Of a stretch of 64,000 nucleotides of DNA, positions 50,997 through 60,106 are shown one piece after another. Under the pieces are notes generated by a model. It was not told the DNA's origin and searched no databases. It saw only the letters and a list, made by a program, of their open reading frames with translations. The stretch is from Lachnospiraceae bacterium (GTDB lineage Bacteria; Bacillota; Clostridia; Lachnospirales; Lachnospiraceae), in assembly GCA_019423745.1 (NCBI GenBank), contig JAHZAV010000011.1:9635-73634 (forward strand), given 5' to 3'. The translations under genes were made by a program, and so were the position numbers. Each line of letters starts with the position of its first letter. Positions within the stretch are counted from its first letter, which is position 1.

Positions 50997-52623
50997 GACA
51001 GAGAAAAAATGGTGGAAGGATGCTGTTGTATATCAGATCTATCCCCGTAGTTTCCAGGATAGTAACGGGGATGGAATCGGGGATATCCAGGGAATCATAC
51101 AAAGGCTGCCTTATCTGGAGGAATTGGGAGTGGATGCTTTGTGGCTCTCTCCCGTGTGCCGTTCTCCTCAGGATGATAATGGTTATGATATCTCGGATTA
51201 CCAGGATATTGATCCTATGTTCGGAACGCTGGATGATATGGAGGAATTGATTGAAAAAGCGAAAGGAAGAGGAATCCGTATCATTATGGATCTTGTTTTA
51301 AATCATACCTCAGATGAGCATCGCTGGTTCAAGGAAGCAAGAAAGAGTAAAGATAATCCTTATCATGATTATTATGTGTGGAGAGATGGAACCAAGGGAG
51401 AATTTCCAAATGATATGGAATCTGCTTTTGGGGGATCCGCATGGGAATGGGTGCCGGAACTGAATCAGTACTATTTCCATCAATTTTCAGTAAAACAGCC
51501 GGATCTTAACTGGGAAAACCCTGAGGTGCGCCGAGAAATTTATGACATGATTTTATGGTGGATGGATAAAGGGGTTGGAGGATTCCGTCTGGATGTCATT
51601 GATCAGATTGCAAAGGATCCGGATCTGAAGATTACCAATAACGGACCAAGACTTCATGAATTCATTCGTGAGTTAAGCCATGAGACATTCCAGAAAGGGG
51701 ATCTGATTACAGTTGGTGAAGCCTGGGGGGCAGATACAGAAAGGGCGAAGCTTTACAGCAATCCGGATGGAAGTGAATTTTCCATGGTGTTCCAGTTTGA
51801 ACATATTGGACTGGATCAGCAAGAGGGTAAAACGAAATGGGATTTAGCGCCCCTTCCCTTTGTGAAATTGAAAAAAACACTTGCAAAATGGCAGACAGAA
51901 CTGGAAGGACAAGGATGGAATAGTCTATTCTGGAATAATCATGATTTGCCGCGTATTGTCTCCAGATGGGGAGATGATGAAACATATCGGATGGAATCGG
52001 CCAAGATGCTGGCATCTGTACTTCACGGCATGCAGGGGACACCTTATATTTACCAGGGTGAAGAACTGGGAATGACAAATGTGCGTTTCGCAGATATTAG
52101 TCAGTATAGAGATATTGAGACGTTGCACATGTATGAAGAGAGAATGGAAGCGGGATTTCCCAGTGAAGACATTATGGCCTCAATTTATGCAAAAGGTCGG
52201 GATAATGCCCGTACTCCAATGCAGTGGGATGGAAGCAGGCATGCGGGCTTTACATCTGGAGAACCTTGGATTGCAGTAAATCCAAATTATGAGAGAATAA
52301 ATGCGGATGATGAGAGAAAAGATCCAAATTCCGTCTTCCATTATTACCAGAGGCTGATACAGCTGCGAAAAGAATATTCTGTCTTTGTAGATGGCGTATT
52401 TTCATTGCTCTTTGAAGATGATGAGCAGATTTTTGCTTATACAAGAACCAATGACAAGGCAGAACTTCTAGTGTGTGCTAATTTTACAGAGCGTCCGGCA
52501 CCGTGTGTTCTTTCTAATAAATGGAAGGAAGCCGAAATGCTGCTTCACAACTACGGTGACAGTATGAGAGAGTGTGAGCTGCGTCCTTTTGAGGCAGTAA
52601 TACTCATTAGATCTCGAGAATAA
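50989..52623 (+). CDS. GH13 alpha-glucosidase (oligo-1,6-glucosidase type)
   Basis: A 544-residue GH13_31-like enzyme with the start WWKDAVVYQIYPRSFQDSNGDGIGD. It has VMDLVLNHTSDEH, GGFRLDVIDQI (nucleophile Asp), LITVGEAWG (acid Glu) and FWNNHDLPR (third Asp). The family releases glucose from the non-reducing ends of isomaltooligosaccharides or maltooligosaccharides. It is cytoplasmic (no signal peptide) and ends the carbohydrate operon. An AT-rich inverted repeat (ATTTTC/GAAAAT, 52642-52657) follows. Confidence 0.92.
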   Translation: MTKTEKKWWKDAVVYQIYPRSFQDSNGDGIGDIQGIIQRLPYLEELGVDALWLSPVCRSPQDDNGYDISDYQDIDPMFGTLDDMEELIEKAKGRGIRIIMDLVLNHTSDEHRWFKEARKSKDNPYHDYYVWRDGTKGEFPNDMESAFGGSAWEWVPELNQYYFHQFSVKQPDLNWENPEVRREIYDMILWWMDKGVGGFRLDVIDQIAKDPDLKITNNGPRLHEFIRELSHETFQKGDLITVGEAWGADTERAKLYSNPDGSEFSMVFQFEHIGLDQQEGKTKWDLAPLPFVKLKKTLAKWQTELEGQGWNSLFWNNHDLPRIVSRWGDDETYRMESAKMLASVLHGMQGTPYIYQGEELGMTNVRFADISQYRDIETLHMYEERMEAGFPSEDIMASIYAKGRDNARTPMQWDGSRHAGFTSGEPWIAVNPNYERINADDERKDPNSVFHYYQRLIQLRKEYSVFVDGVFSLLFEDDEQIFAYTRTNDKAELLVCANFTERPAPCVLSNKWKEAEMLLHNYGDSMRECELRPFEAVILIRSRE

Positions 52624-52672
52624 ATTCTTATAAAATATTAAATTTTCTTTAGAAAATCTTTCGATTCTTATC

Positions 52673-52722
52673 GTGTCCTCCTTTAGATTTTTTGGGTATC
52701 CTAAAAATAGCAAGGAGGACAC
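52673..52722 (+). promoter_or_regulatory. Hairpin sequestering the dedA ribosome binding site
   Basis: GTGTCCTCCTT (52673-52683) is the exact reverse complement of AAGGAGGACAC (52712-52722), which contains the dedA Shine-Dalgarno AAGGAGG. An inner stem (ATTTTTTGG with CCTAAAAAT, one mismatch) extends the fold around a GTAT loop. The structure would hide the ribosome site 5 bases before the ATG. Confidence 0.75.
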
Positions 52723-52726
52723 TTCC

Positions 52727-53230
52727 ATGAATATCCAGACGTTAACGAATTATTTTTTTGAATATGGAGCAATTTTTATTTTTTTGATTGTACTTTTGGA
52801 ATATTTGAATTTACCGGGATTCCCAGCAGGAGTTATCATGCCTTTGGCGGGGATATGGGCATCAAAAGGAGAAATCAGCTTTTTTATGGTCATGGTGCTT
52901 ACAGTGGCAGCAGGACTGACAGGCAGCTGGGCGCTCTATTTTTTGGGAAGGGCCGGGGGCGAAAAGATTCTTCAATTCTATTTCAAAAAATTTCCTAAGC
53001 AAAGACCGGTAATTGAAGAAAAAATACAGATGCTAAAGGATAAGGGATGCATTGGTGTTTTTGTAAGCAAGCTTCTGCCTATGGTACGTACTTTAATTTC
53101 TATCCCGGCCGGAGTGGTGAAGATGGATTTTATGAAATATACATTGAGTTCAGTTTTGGGCATCTTCTTGTGGAATTTGGTGTTTGTGGGAGCAGGGTAC
53201 TTCTTTGGAGAAGCAGCAATTCATATATAG
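52727..53230 (+). CDS. DedA family membrane protein
   Basis: A 167-residue protein with the SNARE-associated/DedA domain: a re-entrant N-terminal segment (EYLNLPGFPAGVIMPLAGIW), FVSKLLPMVRTLISIPAGVVKM with the conserved Arg and Gly-Pro-type pattern, and a C-terminal membrane helix. DedA proteins are membrane lipid scramblases or transporters. ATG 52727 follows AAGGAGG held in a hairpin. It opens the glycolipid gene run, with the glycosyltransferase 20 bases downstream. Confidence 0.9.
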   Translation: MNIQTLTNYFFEYGAIFIFLIVLLEYLNLPGFPAGVIMPLAGIWASKGEISFFMVMVLTVAAGLTGSWALYFLGRAGGEKILQFYFKKFPKQRPVIEEKIQMLKDKGCIGVFVSKLLPMVRTLISIPAGVVKMDFMKYTLSSVLGIFLWNLVFVGAGYFFGEAAIHI

Positions 53231-53250
53231 AACTGGAGGAGGAAAAGACA

Positions 53251-54504
53251 ATGAGAATTGCAATGTTGACAAACAACTACAAGCCTTTTGTAGGAGGAGT
53301 TCCAATCTCCATTGAAAGACAGGCCAGAGCTTTGAAAGCTTTGGGACATGAGGTTGTTATTTTCGCACCAGACTATGAAGATCGGAGAGAGGAAGAAGGA
53401 GTCATCCGCTGTCGCATTCAAAAAAGGCGGATGAGAAATGGAATGGTATATCCCAGATTCTTTTGCCCGGAGATCGAAAGAGTATTCAGGGTTCAGAAAT
53501 TTGACTGTATTCATGTTCATCAGCCTGTATATATGGGAAATACAGCGCTGTATCTGGGGAAAAAGTATAGAATTCCTGTCGTTTATACGTATCATACGCG
53601 CTATGAAGATTATCTGCACTATCTTCCATTATTCCGGGAGGAAGATAAAGCAGGTGTAATTCGACATTTTTTAATCAGGATAGCCAGAGAACGGATACTT
53701 CCTTGGTATATGAGGTGGTTTACAAACCAATGCGATATGGTACTTGCACCTACAAAAGGAATGAAAAGAAATATTTTGTTAAATGGTACCTCTACGGTAG
53801 TGGAAGTTCTTCCCATAGGTTTGGGAGATGAGTTTTTCCAGGATGATAAAGAAAAGGCAGAAGAAGTATGGAAACAATATGGGAAGGGAAAGCAATATCT
53901 TTTTTCTACAGTTTCCAGACTGGAAGAAGAGAAGAATCTGTATTTTCTTCTGGAAGGGGTGAGAAGGCTTAAAGAAGAAGGTCTGGAACCTTTTAGGCTT
54001 CTTGTAATCGGAGAGGGGAGTCTAAAAGAAAAACTGAAACAAACGGTGGCAGACTGGAAATTGGAAGACAGTGTAACTTTTACCGGAAATATTCCCAACC
54101 AGGAAATTGCCGCTTACCTGCAGGCCAGTGATCTTTTTCTGTTTTCCTCGAAGTCGGAGACACAGGGGATTGTGATCCAGGAGGCTATGGCGAGTGGCTG
54201 CCCGGTGGTGGCTGTGAAGGCCAGTGGTGTAGAGGATGCAGTAGAAGATGGAATAAATGGATATTTATCAAAAGAAGATGTGCAGGAGTGGTGTATGAAG
54301 ATTTGGAAGGCGTTAGAGGGTCCTGGGAGACAGAAGATGAGGGAGGAGGCCAAAAGAAGCGCATCAAGCTATCGGGATCTGGCTCTGGCAGCAAGAGAAG
54401 AACAGATCTATGCAAATTGTATATCGGAAAAAAAGAAGAAGGAGGCATGCTATGGAAAGGAACATATTACAGTACCTTTTTCAAGGGTATTTAAAATTAC
54501 TTAA
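53251..54504 (+). CDS. GT4 glycosyltransferase, diacylglycerol glucosyltransferase-like
   Basis: A 417-residue GT4 enzyme. The N-terminal loop has TNNYKPFVGGVPISIERQA, the acceptor region VHQPVYMGNTALYL and TYHTRYEDYLHYLP, and the C-terminal donor site SKSETQGIVIQEAMASG with the E-x7-E motif. This resembles Firmicutes glucosyltransferases that glycosylate diacylglycerol. The true start is ATG 53251 with GGAGGAGG; longer openings in the frame lie within dedA. Neighbouring DedA and acyltransferase-like genes support a membrane glycolipid role. Confidence 0.88.
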   Translation: MRIAMLTNNYKPFVGGVPISIERQARALKALGHEVVIFAPDYEDRREEEGVIRCRIQKRRMRNGMVYPRFFCPEIERVFRVQKFDCIHVHQPVYMGNTALYLGKKYRIPVVYTYHTRYEDYLHYLPLFREEDKAGVIRHFLIRIARERILPWYMRWFTNQCDMVLAPTKGMKRNILLNGTSTVVEVLPIGLGDEFFQDDKEKAEEVWKQYGKGKQYLFSTVSRLEEEKNLYFLLEGVRRLKEEGLEPFRLLVIGEGSLKEKLKQTVADWKLEDSVTFTGNIPNQEIAAYLQASDLFLFSSKSETQGIVIQEAMASGCPVVAVKASGVEDAVEDGINGYLSKEDVQEWCMKIWKALEGPGRQKMREEAKRSASSYRDLALAAREEQIYANCISEKKKKEACYGKEHITVPFSRVFKIT

Positions 54505-55174
54505 GCGTACTGTGCACATTGAGTGGGAAGAAAATCAAGTGAAAACGATAGGTCAGATTTTTGGATTCTGGCATGAAGATAGCTTTGGTATGAATTTAGT
54601 ACTGGAACAGCTGGCCTCCCATGTTGGAAAGGTAAATGTGATTGTCACCGCGGACCGTCGTGGAGATTACATTCAGGATATGGTGGAAAGCAGCGGTGGA
54701 AAAGTGATAAGGGTACTGGATGGGAAGGCTTCCTATGGTGCATTAAAAAAGATACAGGCAGACTTTGGGGCACAGGATGAGTCAATAGCAGTAGCATTAG
54801 ATGGCCCGCTGGGACCCAGGCATGAACCTAAAAAGCTGGCATTTTACTTTTCGGAACGAATGCAAAAAGAGTTTACGGGATTTACGCTGGAATATTCTTC
54901 CTATATAAGGCTTTGGTGGCGCTGGGATGAATATGTAATTCCGTTGCCCTTTTCAAAAGTATCCGTATTTGCACATAATTACGGCATTGTGTCAAGAAAG
55001 CAAATCCCGCCTCTTCCTGTTGCGGGGAGAGCAAGGAAATGTGGTTTAATGGGTGGAGAAAAAGTGCTATACTCAGGAAGAAATACAGAAGATGTTCTGC
55101 CATCGTTTGTTAAAGGAATGCAGGGCATAGAAACAGACAGCAGGAGGGAATCATGGAAGCAAATCATATCTTAA
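54452..55174 (+). CDS. DUF374 / lysophospholipid acyltransferase-like protein
   Basis: A 240-residue protein. FGFWHEDSFGMN resembles the HxxxxD-type first motif of the LPLAT/DUF374 family, and ALDGPLGPRHEPKKLAF matches the DUF374 DGPxGPRxxxKxG-type block. RWDEYVIPLPFSKV follows. Function is probably acyl transfer to a lipid precursor. ATG 54452 follows GAAGGAGG and gives a start overlapping the glycosyltransferase 3' end by 53 bases, an unusually long overlap. The response regulator start overlaps its end by 22 bases. Confidence 0.82.
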   Translation: MERNILQYLFQGYLKLLKRTVHIEWEENQVKTIGQIFGFWHEDSFGMNLVLEQLASHVGKVNVIVTADRRGDYIQDMVESSGGKVIRVLDGKASYGALKKIQADFGAQDESIAVALDGPLGPRHEPKKLAFYFSERMQKEFTGFTLEYSSYIRLWWRWDEYVIPLPFSKVSVFAHNYGIVSRKQIPPLPVAGRARKCGLMGGEKVLYSGRNTEDVLPSFVKGMQGIETDSRRESWKQIIS

Positions 55175-55851
55175 TTGTAGAAGATGACAAAGAAATACGG
55201 GAAGGTATAGAAATATATTTGAAAAGTCAGGGCTATGAGGTTTTTCAGGCAGCCGATGGAGTGGAGGGGCTGCAGATACTGGAAGAGGAAGAGATCCATC
55301 TGGCAATAGTAGACATTATGATGCCCAGGATGGATGGCATTCAGATGACAATGAAGCTTCGGGAAACGTATGATTTTCCAGTTATTATGCTTTCAGCTAA
55401 ATCAGAAGAAGTGGATAAGATTACTGGTTTAAATCTGGGAGCAGATGATTATGTGACAAAGCCTTTTACGCCTATGGAGCTTATGGCTAGGGTAAATTCG
55501 CAGCTCAGGCGATACCGGAAATTCATGAAAAAACTGGAAGTAGAAGAAAATGTTCATGTGATTGGAGGTCTGGAGATTAATGAAGAAACGGTAGAAGTTA
55601 CAGTAGATGGGAAACCGGTGAAAATGACCCCTATTGAATATAAAATTCTGCTTCTTCTTGCAAAAAATCCGGGAAGAGTGTTTTCAGCAGAAGAAATTTA
55701 CGAAAGAGTCTGGCAGGAAAAAGCAGTGGGAACAGATACGGTTATGGTCCATGTCAGAAATATTCGGGAAAAAATAGAGTTGGATTCCAAAAATCCGAAA
55801 TATTTAAAGGTGGTGTGGGGCGTTGGATACAAAATTGAAAAACAATCCTAA
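55153..55851 (+). CDS. OmpR family response regulator
   Basis: A 232-residue regulator. The receiver domain has ILIVEDDKEIREG, phosphoacceptor D54 in AIVDIMMPRMDG, Ser/Thr switch in MLSAKSEE and the conserved Lys in DDYVTKPF. The winged-helix output domain (MTPIEYKILLLLAKNPGRVFS, then VWGVGYKIEK) follows. It overlaps the acyltransferase-like gene by 22 bases and the kinase by 29, so all three are coupled. The targets may be this operon or cell-envelope genes. Confidence 0.95.
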   Translation: MEANHILIVEDDKEIREGIEIYLKSQGYEVFQAADGVEGLQILEEEEIHLAIVDIMMPRMDGIQMTMKLRETYDFPVIMLSAKSEEVDKITGLNLGADDYVTKPFTPMELMARVNSQLRRYRKFMKKLEVEENVHVIGGLEINEETVEVTVDGKPVKMTPIEYKILLLLAKNPGRVFSAEEIYERVWQEKAVGTDTVMVHVRNIREKIELDSKNPKYLKVVWGVGYKIEKQS

Positions 55852-57967
55852 AATAGTATGGTTAGCCGTACTCTTTGTTCTTTGTTTTTGTTCTGTAGGA
55901 ATGATTCTTTTTTATCCATCTATCTGGAGCAGTGCACAAAAGAGCGGGCAGCAGAACAGCGATGATATTGAAAGTAATCTTGATGAGTTCAATTCTCTTG
56001 TAGAAGGAAATTACGTACTTTACAACCAAATCTCAAAAGAAACATCACAGGCAGATATATTGGAGGAAGATGCCTATGATGATTTCCGTCTGCTGGAAAG
56101 ATATATGGATTATAGCATGACGGATGAGGAAGGGAACATTCTTCTGGAGAGCAGCGGGGAAGCTGGAGATAATCTTGAAAATACCCAGAGCAGCCAGTAT
56201 GAGATGAAGGTAGAGTTTGTTTTTGATAACTACGGAGAAGTTACATCCGTTGCTGTGTCAGGGAATGACCTGGACAGAGAAACTGCGTATCAGATGGAGC
56301 AGAATTTAATCAGTACTCAGGAAGAAATGGAAAATAATTTTGACTATAATGGATTTTTGAAGATTTCAAATCCTGAAAGTGTGATAGTCAGATATGGTAT
56401 AACTGACGCAAATGTTAAGGAATACTTGTCTACAGGACAAATAAGCAATGAAGAGGTGGCGGAAGCATACTGGATTTTACAAAGCGACGCATTTTTCTGG
56501 ATTTTTCTCCTGTTTTTGGTAATCACTTCAGTATCTGCAATTTTGCTTCCACGTTGGCACAGAACCGATGGCGCGGTAATTTTCCGAGCTCCTCTGGAAA
56601 TCGTTATATTAGTGGCAACCATATTTTTTTCCACCTTGTTTAATCAGACGAGGATGATGTGGAAAACGCTGAATCATAAACTGATTTTAATTGTATCTCC
56701 AGCGGAATCTCCGGTTAATACAACGGTGGCGTATTTGCTTAATTTCAGCGTATGGATAGTCAGCTTTGGAATTATATTTTGGATGGTAACCTGTCTTTGG
56801 CCTATGTTTTGTATGGGGAAGGAATACTGGCGTCAAAGAGTATGGACAATCCGCTTTATTCTGTGGGTGAAGCATGGGAGTACCCGATGTGGAAAAGGCA
56901 TGAAGAATACAGCCGGAGGAGCATGGCAGAGGATAAAAGGATTCCTCCAGCGCCAGTATGATCTTCTTCTTCATTTTGATTTCAGAGACAAGACAAATCG
57001 AATGATCTTAAAAGTTGTGGCAATGAATTTTGTAGTACTTTTCATCATCACTTTCTTTTGGGTATTTGGTATTGGAGTATTGATTTTGTACTCCTTGCTT
57101 TTATTCCTTTTTCTTAGGCGTTATCTGAATCAGGTGCAGGAACAGTATAAAAATGTGTTAAAGGCAACTTCCCGCCTGGCAGCAGGAGATCTGGAAACAG
57201 AGATCACAGAAGACGCGGGAATCTTTAATCCGGTTCAGGATGAACTAAGAAGGATACAGTCTGGTTTTCGTAAGGCAGTGGAAAAAGAAATGAAAAGTGA
57301 GAGAATGAAAACAGACTTGATTACGAATGTATCCCATGATTTGAAGACACCGCTTACAGCAATTATAACGTATGTAGATCTTTTGAAAAATGAATCAGAC
57401 GATGAAAAACGAAAAGAATATATTGGAATTGTAGAAAAAAAATCACAGAGACTGAAAGTATTGATTGAGGATTTGTTTGAAATCAGTAAAGCAACCAGTC
57501 ATAACGTGACTTTGCATTTTGTGAAGCTGGATATTATAGGGCTTCTGAAGCAGATAGAGCTTGAATATGACAGGACTTTAAGGGCTTCCGGTCTTGATGT
57601 GAAATGGGATGTGCCAGAGGACAAAGTTATTGTAGAGCTGGATAGTGAAAAAGCCTACCGTATTTTTGAAAATCTGATCGTCAATATTTCAAAATATGCG
57701 CTTCCCAATACGCGTGTTTTTATTGAAGTAGAAGAAATCCCAGGCCATGTAGTTGTAAGGATGAAGAATGTATCAGCTGCTGAGTTGAATTTTAATGCAG
57801 ATGAAATTACAGATCGTTTTGTCAGGGGAGATGTATCTAGGAACACGGAAGGGTCCGGACTTGGCCTTTCCATAGCCAAATCATTTACAGAGCTGATGCA
57901 TGGTACGCTGAAAATCTCTACAGAGGCAGATCTGTTCCGGGTGGAAATCTCCTTCCTTAAGGCATAG
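55823..57967 (+). CDS. Membrane sensor histidine kinase
   Basis: A 714-residue kinase, longer than usual for its class. A first membrane segment at about 11-30 is followed by an extracellular region of about 190 residues. Then about four or five membrane segments at about 220-430 surround a cytoplasmic loop rich in Lys and Arg. A HAMP-like stretch (TSRLAAGDLETEI) leads to the HisKA domain with His about 505 in NVSHDLKTPLTAI. The ATPase domain has FENLIVNISKYA and GSGLGLSIAKSF. The start is a TTG inside the regulator gene. The multi-segment input suggests membrane or lipid sensing. Confidence 0.9.
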   Translation: MDTKLKNNPKIVWLAVLFVLCFCSVGMILFYPSIWSSAQKSGQQNSDDIESNLDEFNSLVEGNYVLYNQISKETSQADILEEDAYDDFRLLERYMDYSMTDEEGNILLESSGEAGDNLENTQSSQYEMKVEFVFDNYGEVTSVAVSGNDLDRETAYQMEQNLISTQEEMENNFDYNGFLKISNPESVIVRYGITDANVKEYLSTGQISNEEVAEAYWILQSDAFFWIFLLFLVITSVSAILLPRWHRTDGAVIFRAPLEIVILVATIFFSTLFNQTRMMWKTLNHKLILIVSPAESPVNTTVAYLLNFSVWIVSFGIIFWMVTCLWPMFCMGKEYWRQRVWTIRFILWVKHGSTRCGKGMKNTAGGAWQRIKGFLQRQYDLLLHFDFRDKTNRMILKVVAMNFVVLFIITFFWVFGIGVLILYSLLLFLFLRRYLNQVQEQYKNVLKATSRLAAGDLETEITEDAGIFNPVQDELRRIQSGFRKAVEKEMKSERMKTDLITNVSHDLKTPLTAIITYVDLLKNESDDEKRKEYIGIVEKKSQRLKVLIEDLFEISKATSHNVTLHFVKLDIIGLLKQIELEYDRTLRASGLDVKWDVPEDKVIVELDSEKAYRIFENLIVNISKYALPNTRVFIEVEEIPGHVVVRMKNVSAAELNFNADEITDRFVRGDVSRNTEGSGLGLSIAKSFTELMHGTLKISTEADLFRVEISFLKA

Positions 57968-58025
57968 ACTTTTATCTGGAATCATGCTAAAGTTATAAAA
58001 TAACATGACGAAGAAGAGGGAGAAC

Positions 58026-58970
58026 ATGGACTATTACTTTGCTCCAATGGAAGGGATTACCGGACCAATTTACCGAAATGCATTTCAAACATATTATCCG
58101 GGAATTCGTAAATATTTTACTGCATTTATTGCTCCAAATCAGAAGGGGAAATTCAGCGCAAGGGAAAAAAAGGATATTGCACCTGAAAACAACAAAGGAC
58201 TTTATCTGGTTCCGCAGATTATGACAAATGATGCACAGGATTTTATTGTAACTGCACATCAGCTTTCTCAGCTGGGATATTGTGAAGTGAATCTTAATCT
58301 TGGATGTCCGTCAAAAACAGTGGTATCAAAATACAGAGGCTCTGGATTTTTGGCAAAGCCGGATATGCTGGATGGGTTTCTGGAGGAAATATTTAAAGTC
58401 AGAGATCGTCAGTTGCCGGATTTGAAAATTTCTATAAAGACAAGAATTGGGAGAGATGAACCGGAAGAATTTGTTCGCCTTCTTAATATTTATAATCAGT
58501 ATCCATTAGAAGAATTAATTATCCATCCGCGGACCCAAAGAGACTTCTATCAAGGGGGTCCCAGGATGGAGGTATTCAGGTATGCAAAAGAGAATGCGAA
58601 TAGTTCTCTTTGTTATAATGGTGATATTCAGAACATTCAGGATGTTCGACAGTTTAGCTGCAATTTTCCGGAAATAGAAAAAATTATGATTGGAAGAGGT
58701 TTTCTAAGAGATCCCGGACTGATATTTGAACTTATGGAAAAGGAAAGACCGGGGAAGGAAAGTCTAAGAAAATTTCATGACAGAATTTATGAGGAGTATA
58801 GGGAAGAGATGCCAGGACCTAAACCGGTACTTTTTAAAATGAAAGAACTTTGGACTTATATGGGGCAGATTTTTCCAGACAGAAAAAAGGCTTTAAAACG
58901 GATAAAAAAAGCAGAGAGACTGGAAATATATGAAGATGCAGTAGATGCTTTATTTGCAGAGGAGGAGTAG
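58026..58970 (+). CDS. dus: tRNA-dihydrouridine synthase
   Basis: A 314-residue Dus flavoenzyme. FAPMEGITGPIYRNAF begins the TIM barrel; the catalytic Cys is in NLGCPSKTVV, and FMN-binding elements are in ISIKTRIGRDEPEEF, LIIHPRTQRDFYQG and the late MIGRGFLRDP. It reduces uridine in tRNA D-loops. The frame opens at 58005; ATG 58026 follows AGAGGGAG and gives the family N-terminus. Confidence 0.93.
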   Translation: MDYYFAPMEGITGPIYRNAFQTYYPGIRKYFTAFIAPNQKGKFSAREKKDIAPENNKGLYLVPQIMTNDAQDFIVTAHQLSQLGYCEVNLNLGCPSKTVVSKYRGSGFLAKPDMLDGFLEEIFKVRDRQLPDLKISIKTRIGRDEPEEFVRLLNIYNQYPLEELIIHPRTQRDFYQGGPRMEVFRYAKENANSSLCYNGDIQNIQDVRQFSCNFPEIEKIMIGRGFLRDPGLIFELMEKERPGKESLRKFHDRIYEEYREEMPGPKPVLFKMKELWTYMGQIFPDRKKALKRIKKAERLEIYEDAVDALFAEEE

Positions 58971-59011
58971 GAATATAAATACAATATCCGTGATATGTCT
59001 TCAAGAACTGT

Positions 59012-59473
59012 ATGACAGAAAAAATATTGGATGCTATGTTTCTTTTTCTTATTTTACTGGCCTCGTGGGTAGATGTTCATAAGAGGGAAATCCCCAATGA
59101 CATTTCGATAGCAATTGCCATTCTCGGGGTAGCAGCTTTGCATGCCGTAGAAAGTATCACCCTGTCAGAGAGACTGACAGGGATTTTCTGCATTAGCCTG
59201 CCTATGGCTGTTCTGACGTATATTCGCCCTGGTTCTTTTGGAGGAGGAGATATTAAGCTGGCAGCAGCAGGAGGAGGTTTCCTGGGATATAGGAGGGCAC
59301 TTGCAGCAGGAGCAGCAGCGGTTATGGCGGGAGCCATTGTCCTGGGAGTGTTGTTATTTAAGAAAAAGATAAAAAGGAAAGATGAGGTGCCGTTTGTCCC
59401 ATTTTTAGGGTTTGGAATGGTTTTGGGGCTTTTCCGGGGCTTTGAGATGGCAGCCTGGTATTGGGGAAAATAA
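59012..59473 (+). CDS. A24 family prepilin peptidase-like protein, short form
   Basis: A 153-residue membrane protein with about four or five segments. The two catalytic aspartates of A24 peptidases appear in ASWVDVHKREIPN (D21) and FGGGDIKLAAAGG (GGGD motif). It lacks the N-terminal methyltransferase part of PilD, as in TadV/CpaA-type enzymes. No pilin, ATPase or secretin genes are adjacent, so it is an orphan here. The stop is 42 bases before the DUF3841 start. Confidence 0.85.
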   Translation: MTEKILDAMFLFLILLASWVDVHKREIPNDISIAIAILGVAALHAVESITLSERLTGIFCISLPMAVLTYIRPGSFGGGDIKLAAAGGGFLGYRRALAAGAAAVMAGAIVLGVLLFKKKIKRKDEVPFVPFLGFGMVLGLFRGFEMAAWYWGK

Positions 59474-59515
59474 ACGGCAATGTCTGATAAAAAGATGAAA
59501 GAGGAGGATGGCAAA

Positions 59516-60106
59516 ATGAGTGGAAAAACAGTCAAGCTTTACACGAGACAGAATGATAAAACTTTGTATCAGTTGGAAAGGGATGGAAGAATCATTAACC
59601 AGAGGGTATATGTGGAATTGCATTTTGGTGATATCGCACCGCTTTTTATGGAAAGCTATGACTGGTTTACACAAGAGGCCGCAAAAAAAGTAGAGAAGCC
59701 TGTGGATGTGCATGCACCCATCTGGTGTTCCATCAGCAGGGAAAATTGTCTGAAACCTATCGAAGGAACAGTTGTGTATATTTTGGAAGTACCAGAGGAA
59801 AAAATCATTTATTTTGATGAAGGAAAATGGGATTATGTGCTGAATCGGATTTATCTTCCAAAAGATGAGGCGGATAGGCAGCAGTATAAACGGCATCTGA
59901 AGGATATAGGGGTAGTCAATGGATTTGAATTTTTCCAGGGCAGGTATGCAGGAAAATATCCACAGGAGATACAGCGTATCCGGGAAAGCTGGAAGAGAGT
60001 CTTTGAAATTGATAACTGGACGATTTTTAATGTGTGTGGAAATATATGGGAGATCCGGCAAGAATGGGTGAAGCAGATTGTACATCCGGGACAAGCTGTG
60101 GTATAA
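59516..60106 (+). CDS. DUF3841 family protein
   Basis: A 196-residue soluble protein matching DUF3841: KLYTRQNDKTLYQLERDGRIIN, then FMESYDWFTQEAAKKVEKP, the Cys-containing PIWCSISRENCLKPIEGTVVY and the late RESWKRVFEIDNWTIFNVCGNIWEIRQEWV. No activity is known to me. ATG 59516 follows GAGGAGG; two earlier ATGs (59480, 59495) are in frame. It lies after the A24-type gene, likely cotranscribed. Confidence 0.85.
   Translation: MSGKTVKLYTRQNDKTLYQLERDGRIINQRVYVELHFGDIAPLFMESYDWFTQEAAKKVEKPVDVHAPIWCSISRENCLKPIEGTVVYILEVPEEKIIYFDEGKWDYVLNRIYLPKDEADRQQYKRHLKDIGVVNGFEFFQGRYAGKYPQEIQRIRESWKRVFEIDNWTIFNVCGNIWEIRQEWVKQIVHPGQAVV

Noticed and set aside
52642..52657. A CodY box after the alpha-glucosidase gene
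   Set aside because: ATTTTC and GAAAAT arms resemble the CodY consensus, but the spacer is 4 bases instead of 1, and the place is a 3' region.
53047..53250. A longer glycosyltransferase starting within dedA
   Set aside because: That part is out of frame with dedA coding sequence and resembles no GT4 N-terminus; ATG 53251 has an excellent ribosome site.
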